Of a stretch of DNA of 64,000 nucleotides, positions 20,038-30,800 are shown one piece after another. A program made the translations under genes and the position numbers. The stretch is from Paludibacter sp. (GTDB lineage Bacteria > Bacteroidota > Bacteroidia > Bacteroidales > Paludibacteraceae), in assembly GCA_028710895.1 (NCBI GenBank), contig JAQTTH010000002.1, positions 124,001-188,000 on the forward strand, in the 5' to 3' direction. The notes under the pieces are model-generated. The model saw nothing but the letters and a program-made list of their open reading frames with translations. It was not told the origin of the DNA and did no database searches. Positions within the stretch are counted from its first letter, which is position 1, and each line of letters starts with the position of its first letter.

Positions 20038-21450
20038 ATGAACAACAATCGCAAACTAACTACTGTATTACTTTTAGCAGGAGCTTTTTTTCTGCAAAAC
20101 TTACAAGCACAGGAATTTCCAAAAGTCAGAATAGATAAGTCCGAACGTGGATTCAGCAGCACGACCGTTGACCAAAAGATAGAGCAAATGCAACAAACCA
20201 TCAAGGACAAAGAACTGGCCTGGATGTTTGGCAATTGCTTCCCGAACACATTGGACCGCACCGTTCGGGTTGGAACTAAAAACGGAAAACCAGACACTTT
20301 TGTGATTACCGGCGATATTTATGCCATGTGGTTGCGCGACTGTTCGGCTCAGGTTTGGCCATATATGCCTTACATGAAGGAAGATAAAAGCCTGCAAAAC
20401 CTGATTGCCGGAGTTATCAATCGTCAGGTGGAATGTGTATTGATTGATCCGTATGCAAATGCGTTCAACTTTGGTAAAGAAGGTGGCGAATGGATGACCG
20501 ACAACACTACTATGCGCCCCGAACTGCACGAGCGCAAATGGGAAGTAGACGGACTTTGTTATGTTATTCGCTTGGGTTATAACTATTGGAAGTTAACCGG
20601 CGACAAAAGCTGTTTCGATGCTAACTGGCACAAAGCCATGCAAACTATCGTGAAAACGTTTAAGGAGCAACAACGCAAAACGTCGCAAGGACCCTATAAA
20701 TTCACCCGGAAAACTGAGAAAGCTTCCGACACGCAATTTGGCGATGGTTACGGAAATCCGGTTCGACCAACTGGCATGATTTGCTCCACTTTTCGCCCAT
20801 CGGACGATGCAACTACTTACGGTTATCTTGTGCCATCTAACTGTTTTGCCGTAGTTTCATTGCGTCAACTTGCCGAAATGGAAACAGCTATCCGTGCCGA
20901 TAAAACTTTTGCTGACGAATGTTCGGCACTGGCTTCCGAAGTGGATGCGGCCATCAAAAAATACGCTATTGTCAATCACCCAAAATATGGTAAAATAATG
21001 GCTTTTGAAGTAGATGGATATGGAAATTACCTGATGATGGACGATGCTAACGTGCCTTCGTTGCTTTCGTTGCCATACCTTGGTTATGTGTCGGCTAAAG
21101 ATAAAATCTACCAAAACACCCGCAAATTTGTATTGAGCACCGACAATCCATATTATTACAAAGGAACAGCCGGCGAGGGAGTTGGCGGCCCGCACGTAGG
21201 TGTTGACATGATATGGCCAATGGCTATCACTATGCGCGCACTGACTTCGAGCGACGAAAAAGAAATTGCTGAGTGCCTGAAAATGTTGAAAAATACCCAT
21301 GCCGGTACCGGGTTTATGCACGAAACATTCAATAAAGATAATCCGGCAAAGTTCTCACGCTCGTGGTTTGCATGGGCTAATACGCTTTTTGGCGAATTGC
21401 TTGTTAAAGTGGAAAAAGAGCACCCGGCATTGCTTGAAAAAACATATTGA
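20038..21450 (+). CDS. GH125 exo-alpha-1,6-mannosidase
   Basis: A 470-residue protein with signal peptide ending near LQAQ; mature length about 445, right for GH125 (formerly DUF1237). Characteristic stretches: TFVITGDIYAMWLRDCSAQV, EWMTDNTTMRPELHERKWEV, GMICSTFRPSDDATTYGYLV and GFMHETFNKDNPAKFSRSWF. GH125 enzymes invert and use an Asp acid and Glu base; Asp256/Asp257 in RPSDDA and Glu429 in MHETF are the candidates. The family removes terminal alpha-1,6-linked mannose from N-glycans and mannan backbones. It sits directly after GH92, a pairing seen in mannan PULs. No sorting tail, so probably periplasmic. Confidence 0.96.
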   Translation: MNNNRKLTTVLLLAGAFFLQNLQAQEFPKVRIDKSERGFSSTTVDQKIEQMQQTIKDKELAWMFGNCFPNTLDRTVRVGTKNGKPDTFVITGDIYAMWLRDCSAQVWPYMPYMKEDKSLQNLIAGVINRQVECVLIDPYANAFNFGKEGGEWMTDNTTMRPELHERKWEVDGLCYVIRLGYNYWKLTGDKSCFDANWHKAMQTIVKTFKEQQRKTSQGPYKFTRKTEKASDTQFGDGYGNPVRPTGMICSTFRPSDDATTYGYLVPSNCFAVVSLRQLAEMETAIRADKTFADECSALASEVDAAIKKYAIVNHPKYGKIMAFEVDGYGNYLMMDDANVPSLLSLPYLGYVSAKDKIYQNTRKFVLSTDNPYYYKGTAGEGVGGPHVGVDMIWPMAITMRALTSSDEKEIAECLKMLKNTHAGTGFMHETFNKDNPAKFSRSWFAWANTLFGELLVKVEKEHPALLEKTY

Positions 21451-21468
21451 TAATAATTCTCAAACTTC

Positions 21469-21512
21469 TACATACAATTTCAGCGTTATAGGCTCTGAAG
21501 TTGTATGTATTA
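21469..21512 (+). terminator. Hairpin after GH125
   Basis: Arms 21469-21483 and 21495-21509 pair over 15 bases with one G-T wobble around an 11-base loop. The run behind it (TTATAATTTC) is only moderately T-rich, so it may be a weak terminator or an mRNA-processing/stability hairpin between GH125 and the GH78-like gene. Confidence 0.5.
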
Positions 21513-21550
21513 TAATTTCGGTTGTAAATTTCAGGAAAAAATCACAAACC

Positions 21551-24500
21551 ATGAATCAACAATATTCTATTTTACTCAGGCTTGCAAAGACAATGATTTT
21601 GTTCTGTTTAATGGTGTGTGCCCAATCAGCACATGCTCAGGATAAAAAATGGTCAGCAAACTGGATATGGACATCTGATCAGGGTCCAAACAACACTTGG
21701 GTTGACTTCAGAAAAAAAGTGATTCTGAATAGCAAACCCACAGTTGCTATTACCCGAATTGCTGCCGAAAATAAGTATTGGCTTTATATCAACGATGTGC
21801 TTGTGGTGAATGATGGAGGTCTGGAAACTCGTCCTAACTTGCATGATACCTACTACGATGAAATTGATATTGCACCGTATCTGAAAAAAGGGGAAAATAT
21901 TATTTGTGCGTTGGTTTGGCATAAAGGTGGCCATGAAGGTTATACCCAACGAGCATTGCCCGATGGTGGTTTTTTGTTTGAGTCACAGCTGATGGGCAGT
22001 AATATTCCATCAGTAATATCTGATAACACGTGGAAAGTAAAGGTGGATTCAGCTTTTGTAAGAGGAATTTACTTGTATAAATACGGAGTATCCGGAGCTA
22101 TTAAGTTCGATAATACGACATTTGGTGGTGAACCAATTGCTGAAGTAACTAAATTCGGATATTACAGACCCGCAGGTAGTTCAGCGCCTTTTATTCGCTG
22201 TGCTAACGAAAATGAGTCATTCTCTCTGCCAGGTAAATGCGATGTGGCTTATGGAACGATGGATAATCAGTTAAAGATAATGGCTGATTATAAATGGATT
22301 GCCTATCCGGTTAGTTATGATGCCCGCAACGAAAAACAAGGATGGCATAAATATAACTACAGTGAATCTTCTTGGAAAAATGCAATTACGAAAGGCATAC
22401 CACCCGTTGCTCCCTGGAATAAGCTAGTGCATCGTACTATTCCATTTTGGAAAAATTATGGTTTGACTACTTACATAAATCAAGCAGAACTTCCCAAATC
22501 AATTTCAGAAAACACTACAATTTCCGGGAATCTCGGGATAAATATACAGGGAACTCCATACTTAAAACTCAATGCTCCTGCCGGTGTGCATGTGCGGATT
22601 GTTCTGAACGACTTTTATTATCAGGAATACATTACCAAAAATGGCGAACAGGAATTTGAATGTTACGCATGGCAAAACTCCAGCAGTCACACAGTTAAAT
22701 ATCAGTTCACCAATGTAACAGGACCTGTTCAAATTCTGGATTTAAAATTCAGACAAACGAGCTATAATACAGAAATAATCGGTTCTTTTAATTCAAATGA
22801 TAATGAATTAAATACCTTGTGGACAAAATGTAAGAATACGTCATTTGTGTGTATGCGCGATTATTTTTACGATTGTCCGAACCGCGAACGGGGACAATGG
22901 TGGGGCGACGTATCCGAACAAATTCTTTATTCATTCTATTTGTATGACCAATCCAGTGCCAAATTAGCACAAAAGGCTTTTAGAGAACTATTGAATACTC
23001 AAAAGGCTGATGGATCGCTTTACACCACTGCTCCGGGCAAAGCATTTAATCTTCCTGATCAAAATATGGCAGCTGTGTCAATGCTTTGGAATTACTATAT
23101 GTACACAGTTGACAAAGCGTTACTCGAAGAGTTATATCCTTTTGCTAAAAAATTTATCCAGCAATGTGCCTCAACAGCAAATAATGATGGGATATTGATT
23201 ATGCAACCCACACAGGGTTGGGATCTTTGGAACTGGATTGACTGGGGAAGCAATATGGATATTCAGGCCGGAAGTGCCAATACCGTTTGTAATGGTTTGT
23301 ATGTTGTGTTGTTGAATAATGTGATAAATATGGCAAAGACACTTGGAGCTAATGCTGACATTCCTTATTATCAAGCTTTACAAGCTAAAGTAAAAAGCAA
23401 GTTTAATGATTATTTTTGGAACGGAAAAGCGTACGCGTTTAATAATAAAAACGGTGTAATGTCAGCTACGGTTGATGATCGCAGTGGTGCTTGGGCTGTA
23501 TTGGCCGGAATGGTCGACGACGCAAAGAAACAATTGGTTCTAAACACATTGAAAACTAGGAACGATGCAAGTCCATATCAGGAAATGTATATAGAACTAG
23601 CTATGTCACAGCTCGATCCAATAGCAACACTTCACAGAACACGCACAAGGTTCTCAGCTATGATCAACAGTTGGTCGTCAACGCTGTGGGAAGAATTTCC
23701 GGCAAATAATAGTAATAATCATGCTTGGTCGGTTGGACCAATGTATTATTTGAGTGCCTATTTTCTGGGTATACGACCGCTAAAACCTGCTTTTACGGAA
23801 TTCGCATTTCTTCCGCTCATGGGCGATTTAAAACAAATTTCAGGCAATGTACCTTCTCCGCAAGGAACAATAACAGCGTCTTGTTCCATTGATAGTACAA
23901 TTTCCACATTGACACAAAAGATAACTTCTCCGGCAAATACTATTTGCATTGTGGGGATTCCGAAGCAGGCTTTTGGAAAAGGCGTTACATTTAAAGAAAT
24001 AAAAGCAGGCTCGGATATTATCTGGCAAAATGGGTCAGCAAAAGGAAATGTGGCAGGCATAGAATTTTACGAAGAAGATGCTCAGTTCATTAAATTCAGA
24101 GTTCAAGCTGGAAATTGGGAGTTTAAATCTGTTGCCAATGATCCCGCCAATGTTGGAATTACTTCTATTATTTCACCTATCAGCCAAGTTAGACTTAATA
24201 AAACAGAACCTGTAAAAATAAGAGTGTTCAACGAGAATAAAACGGAACAGGTTAATGTCCCGGTTTCATACACTATCAATAACGAATCAGCAGTAACCGA
24301 ACTGATACCTTCAATCCCAGCACTATCAAGCATTGATTATACGTTTACCAAAACAGCCAATCTTTCGGCGCTGAAAAATTATCAAATAGCTGTAAGAACC
24401 CAGGCTGCTGTTGATCTTTATAGCGCTGACGACACGCTTTCAACTTCCATTACAAATTATGCTAAAGGACTTGATTGGGCGATGATGTTTACCGGAACCG

Positions 24501-25141
24501 GTAGTGGGAAAATTGAAATTCCTGACGCTCCGGATTTAATGTTAAACCATTCTTTTACACTTTCAGCATGGGTTTATCCAATGGGATTCAGAACAAACTA
24601 TTGGGAAAATACGATTGTAAGCACAGAAACTAATGCAAGCGGTTATGCTCTTGATCTGGGAGGTAATGGCCAAGGTCGCATAGTTGTATACAGCGATGGT
24701 TGGAAAGAAGCTGTGGCACCTGTAGGTTCTATTGTTTTAAATAAATGGCAGCACATTACAGGTACATACGATGGTTCAACAATAAAATTTTATGTAGATG
24801 GCATTTTGAAAGCCACAACACAGGTTGGAGCACTTGCCACATCAACCGGTCCGCTTTATATTGGCGAAACCAGCGCCTGGGGTGGACGCGAATTTAATGG
24901 AGGCATTGATGAAGTGCAAATTTGGAATAAAGTGCTTTCGGATAAAGAAGTGCAAGATATGAAAACAAAAAAGCAGACCGGAAAAGAAAGTGGTTTAGTA
25001 GCTTATTATAACTTCAATGAAGGCATTAACTCAACAATCATAAAAGACCAAACATCCAATAATCACAATGGCTCATTTTTAAATCTCGATACACATACAT
25101 CGTGGATGTACGGGATGAATGTTCCTCAAAATAATAAATAA
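21551..25141 (+). CDS. GH78-like (alpha-L-rhamnosidase-related) protein with C-terminal LamG
   Basis: Start placed at the ATG at 21551, where MNQQYSILLRLAK leads a signal peptide ending in AHAQ; the open frame upstream overlaps GH125. 1196 residues. Two N-terminal sandwich domains (KWSANWIWTSDQGPNN, WVDFRKKV) precede a six-hairpin barrel with the GH78 signature DCPNRERGQWWGD (Glu446) and a second acid in STLWEEF (Glu714). About 870-975 is a CARDB-like linker domain and about 976-1190 a LamG domain (HSFTLSAWVYP, GGIDEVQIWNKVLSDKE). No sorting tail. GH78 members normally release L-rhamnose, which yeast mannan lacks. This divergent member may act on a different sugar, or the locus may serve a mixed heteroglycan. 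The family-level call is firm, the substrate unknown. Confidence 0.8.
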   Translation: MNQQYSILLRLAKTMILFCLMVCAQSAHAQDKKWSANWIWTSDQGPNNTWVDFRKKVILNSKPTVAITRIAAENKYWLYINDVLVVNDGGLETRPNLHDTYYDEIDIAPYLKKGENIICALVWHKGGHEGYTQRALPDGGFLFESQLMGSNIPSVISDNTWKVKVDSAFVRGIYLYKYGVSGAIKFDNTTFGGEPIAEVTKFGYYRPAGSSAPFIRCANENESFSLPGKCDVAYGTMDNQLKIMADYKWIAYPVSYDARNEKQGWHKYNYSESSWKNAITKGIPPVAPWNKLVHRTIPFWKNYGLTTYINQAELPKSISENTTISGNLGINIQGTPYLKLNAPAGVHVRIVLNDFYYQEYITKNGEQEFECYAWQNSSSHTVKYQFTNVTGPVQILDLKFRQTSYNTEIIGSFNSNDNELNTLWTKCKNTSFVCMRDYFYDCPNRERGQWWGDVSEQILYSFYLYDQSSAKLAQKAFRELLNTQKADGSLYTTAPGKAFNLPDQNMAAVSMLWNYYMYTVDKALLEELYPFAKKFIQQCASTANNDGILIMQPTQGWDLWNWIDWGSNMDIQAGSANTVCNGLYVVLLNNVINMAKTLGANADIPYYQALQAKVKSKFNDYFWNGKAYAFNNKNGVMSATVDDRSGAWAVLAGMVDDAKKQLVLNTLKTRNDASPYQEMYIELAMSQLDPIATLHRTRTRFSAMINSWSSTLWEEFPANNSNNHAWSVGPMYYLSAYFLGIRPLKPAFTEFAFLPLMGDLKQISGNVPSPQGTITASCSIDSTISTLTQKITSPANTICIVGIPKQAFGKGVTFKEIKAGSDIIWQNGSAKGNVAGIEFYEEDAQFIKFRVQAGNWEFKSVANDPANVGITSIISPISQVRLNKTEPVKIRVFNENKTEQVNVPVSYTINNESAVTELIPSIPALSSIDYTFTKTANLSALKNYQIAVRTQAAVDLYSADDTLSTSITNYAKGLDWAMMFTGTGSGKIEIPDAPDLMLNHSFTLSAWVYPMGFRTNYWENTIVSTETNASGYALDLGGNGQGRIVVYSDGWKEAVAPVGSIVLNKWQHITGTYDGSTIKFYVDGILKATTQVGALATSTGPLYIGETSAWGGREFNGGIDEVQIWNKVLSDKEVQDMKTKKQTGKESGLVAYYNFNEGINSTIIKDQTSNNHNGSFLNLDTHTSWMYGMNVPQNNK

Positions 25142-25200
25142 CAACAAAGCATTCAATTGTTTCAACTTTTAAATATTCACATCTTATTATCTTGATTATA

Positions 25201-27486
25201 ATGAAACACCTATTTTTTCTAATCTCATTTGCGTTTATTCAACTAGCTGTGCAGGCCGAAACTGCAACCACTAGTTTTGTCGATTTTGTAAACCCACTCA
25301 TAGGCTCACAATCCAACCATGAGTTATCCAACGGTAATACCTACCCAGCCATTGCTCGTCCGTGGGGAATGAATTTCTGGGTTCCTCAAACCAATGTTAT
25401 GGGCGACGGCTGGGTATACAATTACACCGATACGCATATCCGTGGTTTCAAGCAAACACACCAGCCAAGCCCTTGGATAAACGACTATGGACAATTTTCA
25501 TTAATGCCGATGAAGGGTATTATCATTAACGAGAATAAACGTGCCAGTTGGTTTTCGCATAAGGCAGAAATAGCCAAACCGTATTACTACAGCGTTTACC
25601 TGGCCGATTACGATATTACAACTGAAATAACGCCGACTGAACGTGCTGCTTTTTTCCGCTTTACTTTTTCGGAGTCTGATTCTTCGGCAGTTGTTATTGA
25701 TGCGTTTGACCGTGGATCGTACATTAAGATTATTCCTGAAGAAAATAAAATTATTGGCTACACAACCCGCAATAGTGGGGGAGTACCCGACAACTTCAAG
25801 AACTACTTTGTGGTACAGTTCGATAAAAAGGTGAAATTTATTTCCACCTGGAAAAACGAATCGTTGAGTGCAGAAAAAGAACTTACCGATAACCACGTTG
25901 GTGCTGTAGTAGGTTTTAAAACTCGCCGTGGTGAAGTTGTTCAGGCTAAAGTAGCATCCTCGTTTATCAGTTTTGAACAAGCCGAACGTAATTTGAACGA
26001 AATAGGAACAAAAACTTTCGACCAAGTGAAAGTTGAAGGGCGTAATAAATGGAACGAAACATTGGGCGTAGTTGATATCAAAGCCAATGTAGACCAAATG
26101 CGTACTTTCTACTCTTGCCTATATCGTTCAACCCTGTTTCCACGCATGTTCTACGAAATTGATGTAGCCGGAAAGCCCTATCATTACAGTCCGTATAACG
26201 GAAAAGTATTACCCGGTTATATGTTTACTGATAATGGTTTTTGGGATACTTTCCGGGCTCAATTTCCGCTTATAAACCTATTTTACCCTTCCTTGAATGC
26301 TAAAATTCAGGAAGGCTTGCTAAATACTTATAAAGAAAGCGGATTCTTGCCCGAGTGGGCATCACCCGGGCATCGCGATTGTATGGTTGGCAACAACTCA
26401 GCTTCTATTGTTTCCGATGCTATCCTGAAAGGAATTACTCCTAAAGAACTGCAACTTCCGCTTTACGAAGCCATGAAAACTTCGGCCAACAGCAATCATC
26501 CACAGATTCGTTCCACCGGACGCCGGGGAGTTGATTATTACAACAAATTAGGTTATGTGCCTTACAACGTGGGTATTAATGAAAGCGCTGCGCGCACCTT
26601 GGAATATGCGTATGACGACTGGTGTATTTATCAGGTTGGATTGAAGTTGAATCGTCCCAAAGAGGAAATTGAAGTGTACAAAAACAGAAGTCGTAATTTC
26701 CAGAATTTATTTGATCCAAGTCATAATCTGATGCGTGGCAAAAATGAAGATGGCACTTTCCAATCGCCTTACAACCCACTGAAATGGGGCGATGCTTTCA
26801 CCGAAGGAAACGGTTGGCATTATACCTGGTCGGTTTTTCATGATATCAATAAGCTGAAAAGTCTTATGGGTGGCGAAAAAGTATTTGCAGGTATGTTAGA
26901 TTCTGTGTTTGCTTTGCCGCCAATTTTCGATAACAGTTATTATGGCGGAACTATTCATGAAATTCGCGAAATGCAGATTATGAATATGGGAAATTATGCT
27001 CATGGAAATCAGCCTATCCAGCATATGATTTATCTTTATGATTATGCCCGTCAACCATGGAAAACCCAGTATTGGGCGCGCGAAGTAATGGACAAACTTT
27101 ATCTCCCAACTCCGGATGGATATTGTGGAGATGAAGACAACGGTCAAACTTCGGCATGGTACATTTTCTCGAGTCTTGGATTTTATCCTGTGTGTCCGGG
27201 TACTAATCAGTACATTGTGGGTTCGCCGATGGTACAAAAAGCCACCATTTCATTAGAAAATGGAAAGAAAATCGTAATTGATGCTTTTGGAAATAATAAG
27301 GACAACCGGTACATACAATCACTGCTTGTGAATAAGAAACCATATACGCTCAATTATCTCGATTTTTCTGAAATGCAGAAGGGACAAACGCTATTGTTCA
27401 ATATGGATAATAAACCGAATATGAGTAGAGGTATTTCATTGAGAGATTTGCCTTATTCTTACAGTGCTGTTGAAACAGAAAAATAA
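25201..27486 (+). CDS. GH92 alpha-mannosidase (second copy)
   Basis: Start taken at the ATG at 25201, which gives MKHLFFLISFAFIQLAVQA; a TTG three codons earlier is less likely. 761 residues. It closely resembles the GH92 at 17731 (FVDFVNPLIGSQSNHELSNG, PWGMNFWVPQTN, GNQPIQHM). Catalytic residues fall at the same numbers: Glu535 in TEGNGWHYTW, Asp644 and Asp646 in CGDEDNGQTSAWY. The two look like ancient duplicates with related specificity, separated by GH125 and the GH78-like gene. Exported, no sorting tail, presumably periplasmic. It is the last gene before a strong terminator and the regulator gene. Confidence 0.95.
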   Translation: MKHLFFLISFAFIQLAVQAETATTSFVDFVNPLIGSQSNHELSNGNTYPAIARPWGMNFWVPQTNVMGDGWVYNYTDTHIRGFKQTHQPSPWINDYGQFSLMPMKGIIINENKRASWFSHKAEIAKPYYYSVYLADYDITTEITPTERAAFFRFTFSESDSSAVVIDAFDRGSYIKIIPEENKIIGYTTRNSGGVPDNFKNYFVVQFDKKVKFISTWKNESLSAEKELTDNHVGAVVGFKTRRGEVVQAKVASSFISFEQAERNLNEIGTKTFDQVKVEGRNKWNETLGVVDIKANVDQMRTFYSCLYRSTLFPRMFYEIDVAGKPYHYSPYNGKVLPGYMFTDNGFWDTFRAQFPLINLFYPSLNAKIQEGLLNTYKESGFLPEWASPGHRDCMVGNNSASIVSDAILKGITPKELQLPLYEAMKTSANSNHPQIRSTGRRGVDYYNKLGYVPYNVGINESAARTLEYAYDDWCIYQVGLKLNRPKEEIEVYKNRSRNFQNLFDPSHNLMRGKNEDGTFQSPYNPLKWGDAFTEGNGWHYTWSVFHDINKLKSLMGGEKVFAGMLDSVFALPPIFDNSYYGGTIHEIREMQIMNMGNYAHGNQPIQHMIYLYDYARQPWKTQYWAREVMDKLYLPTPDGYCGDEDNGQTSAWYIFSSLGFYPVCPGTNQYIVGSPMVQKATISLENGKKIVIDAFGNNKDNRYIQSLLVNKKPYTLNYLDFSEMQKGQTLLFNMDNKPNMSRGISLRDLPYSYSAVETEK

Positions 27487-27506
27487 GTCAAATATATAGA
27501 AATAAG

Positions 27507-27555
27507 ATAGCAACAGAGTGAATAGGGAAGCGCTTTTTACTCTGTTGCTATTTTG
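27507..27555 (+). terminator. Rho-independent terminator after second GH92
   Basis: ATAGCAACAGAGT (27507-27519) and ACTCTGTTGCTAT (27539-27551) are perfect 13-base complements with a 19-base loop, followed by TTTTG. It begins 20 bases after the GH92 stop and separates the enzyme operon from the regulator. Confidence 0.8.
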
Positions 27556-27762
27556 GGAAAATCAAGTAAGAGCAATATTTTTGAAAATTTGTCTGCAATC
27601 ATTCAAGTAACAATATTGTTAGTAACTGAAATAATAACCATCGTCTCTGATATATTTCGTACCTTTGAACCGAAATTTAAATCGTGTCAGTTGGACACTT
27701 TAGTGAGCAATAATTGATGCTTTTTGAACAGATATTGATTAATACTGTAGGCTACAAATCGT

Positions 27763-27770
27763 TATATTTG
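27763..27770 (+). promoter_or_regulatory. Candidate -7 box for the hybrid two-component regulator
   Basis: TATATTTG exactly fits TAnnTTTG and ends 62 bases before the ATG at 27833. The only TTG near the -33 position is 25 bases upstream, longer than usual, so the call rests on the -7 box. Confidence 0.45.
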
Positions 27771-27832
27771 CACAGACTTTTAAATTGAACTGCAACCTTA
27801 AATCTTATCAGGGAATTTAACCCATTGAATTA

Positions 27833-30800
27833 ATGACCATACAGCAAATGAAAAAAGCTTTATTAGCACTATTAATCATTATCTGTGTTTTTGAGACCAA
27901 AGCTTCACGAACGTTACCTTTCGTGAAGTATCAGGTTGAGAATGGCTTGTCGCACAACACAGTTTGGTGTGTTATGCAGGATAGTTACGATTTCATGTGG
28001 TTTGGTACCAGCGATGGGTTGAACTGTTTTGATGGGAAGAATTTCAGAATTTTTCGGAGTAATTCGCAGGATAAAAGTTCGATAGGAAATAATTTTATTC
28101 AGTCGTTGTACGAAGATGAACAACATGATATCTGGGTTGGCACCAATAGAGGATTGTACTTGTTTGATAGAAAGAGTGAGTCTTTCTCATACTTTAATCA
28201 AAAAACGGAAGACGGTGTACTTATCAGTAGTAATGTCAGCAAAATTATAAAAAGTAATAGCGGAACCATTTGGATTGCTACACTTGGTCAGGGCATATTT
28301 ATTTATAATCCTAAAACCAAAACGCTTGTTCAAAATAGTACATTCACTTCATTTGTAATGAGTTTATTAGAAACTCCAAACGGTAATATTTTCGCCACAT
28401 CGCGTCTGAGTGGATTGATTTGCTTTGACAAAAACGGTAAATATCTTCGTTCCTATGTTCCTGCTGATAGCAAAAATGGTCTGAACAACATCGAAATCAG
28501 CACGCTATGCTTTCAAAATAATGCGCTGTGGTTTAATGTTGGAACCTTTGGATTCTACAAATTAGATTTCAAAACAGGGCAGATGAAAGCGATTGCGAGC
28601 GAAAATAATTTGCCTGTGGTATCGAATATCCGCAAGATTTTTGCATACTCAACTAATCAACTTTGGGTGGGTGGAGATAATGGACTATATCTTTTTGATA
28701 TTCAAAATGAACACTTTAGTAGAATTGACGATCCTTCGAACCCCAAAAGTTTAAATGATCAGTCGGTGTACGACATTACCCGCGATCGGGAAGGGGGCAT
28801 GTGGGTTTCTACTTACTTCGGTGGTGTAAACTATCTCCCCAAAAACTTAAAACCATTTGAACATTACTTTCCCAAATACCAGTCGGGCTCTATTTCAGGC
28901 AAGGCTATCAGTCAGTTTTGTGAAGATCCATTAGGCAACATCTGGATTGCCACTGAGGATGGAGGCTTAAATTACCTCGATACAAAGACGCAACAAGCAC
29001 GGATTTATAAGCCTGCAGGTGCTAAAAACAGCATAAGCTATCACAATATTCATTCCCTGTTGCTTGACCAAAATAAATTGTGGATTGGTACTTTCTCGAG
29101 AGGAATTGACATTTTTGATATTCGGAATAAAACTTTCAAGAACTACCAACATCGTCGTGATGATTCGAAGAGTATTTGTGATAATGCAATTTATTCGATT
29201 TTCAGAGATAGCGAGGGTGATATTTTTGTTGGAACAGCCTGGGGGGTAAGTAAATACAACAGGGCTTCAGATTCATTTGCGATTATAGACGAGATTGGGC
29301 CAATGGTTCATGTTTTCAATATGCTTGAGGACAGTCACGGGTATTTATGGGTGGCAACTTATAATGCCGGTGTTTTTCGCATGAATATGAAAACAAAAAA
29401 ATGGAGTCATTATGTTCACAATGCTGATGATCCAAATTCCGTTTCTGGAAATAGCGTCATCTCATTATTCGAAGATAATCGTCACACAATTTGGCTCGGT
29501 ACAGAGGGTGGAGGGCTATGTTCGTTCAATAATAAATCGGAAACATTTACATCTTTTGATGCCGAAAACAAGTTGTTGCCTAACCCGGTAATTTATGCTA
29601 TCCAGCAGGATGAGTTTGGCAATTTTTGGATTGCCTGTAATGCCGGACTTGTGCGCATTAATCCTTATACTAAAAAGAACCGGTTGATCTTTACGAAGGC
29701 AGATGGACTCCAAAGTAATCAGTTTAACTTTAGATCATCCTTGCGTGCACACGATGGTAAAATGTACTTTGGTGGTATTAATGGGTTTAATGCATTCTAT
29801 CCTAAAGATTTTACTGAGAATAGATATATTCCAAAAGTAAGAATTGTTGATTTTAAGCTTTTCAATAAACGGGTTGCAGTTACAGATGAAGGATCTCCCT
29901 TATCTGAACCGATTTACGACTTAGATAAGTTGCAACTTCAATACAATCAGAATACATTTAGTCTTTCGTTTGCCGCATTAAGTTTTCAGGCTCCTGAAAA
30001 AAATCAATATTCCTACATGCTGGAAGGCATTGATAAGAACTGGATGGAGCTAGACAATGGAAACAATACAGCTTCTTATACAAACTTGCAGCCCGGAACT
30101 TATACATTACATGTAAAAGGTTCAAACAATGATGGTCTTTGGAATCAAAAGGAAGCTACATTGGTTATAACAATTCTGCCTCCATTCTGGAAATCGGGAT
30201 TTGCCTATTTCCTTTATCTTATCATTTTCTTGTCAGCAATGTATTGGTTGTACCGGAATTGGATTCGCCGTTTGAGCCACCAAAACGAAGAACGGTTAAA
30301 AGGTTTCCGCGAAAAACAAGAACGGGAAAGTTATTTGTCCAAGATTAATTTCTTTACCAATATTTCACACGAAATCCGCACACCACTAAGTCTTATCAAA
30401 TTGCCATTAGAGCGCATTATAAATTCAGGTGATGGTAATGAAAAAACAAAGGACTTTCTGTCCACCATTAATAAAAATACAGATTATTTGCTCAATCTGA
30501 TTAATCAGTTACTCGATTTTAGAAAAACGGAAGAAACTGAATTTCAATTGCATATAAGGACTCATGATGTAAAAGCACTTTTGCAGGATCTATTCATACG
30601 TTTTAAACACGGTGCTGATATTCAAAATATTGAGCTGACAATAAACTTACCACACGATGATTTATTGGTAGGCGTTGACAGAGAGGCATTTAATAAGATA
30701 GTAAGTAATTTATTGAGTAATGCGCTTAAATATGCTAATTCAAAATCAGAAATGAAGCTGGAGGTTTTCGAGCGGCATTTTGAAGTACGTATTTCGGACG

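Larger units (their letters stand above)
27487..27832. other. Non-coding promoter region of the PUL regulator
   Basis: 346 bases with the GH92 terminator at its left end. Two exact TAnnTTTG matches follow: TACCTTTG (27660-27667) and TATATTTG (27763-27770). A small dyad GTGTC-AGTTG-GACAC (27684-27698) lies between them and could be a binding site. No gene seen. Confidence 0.6.

Noticed and set aside
25501-26097. Minus-strand frame of 198 codons inside the second GH92
   Set aside because: Antisense to a confident gene and not similar to anything I recognise.
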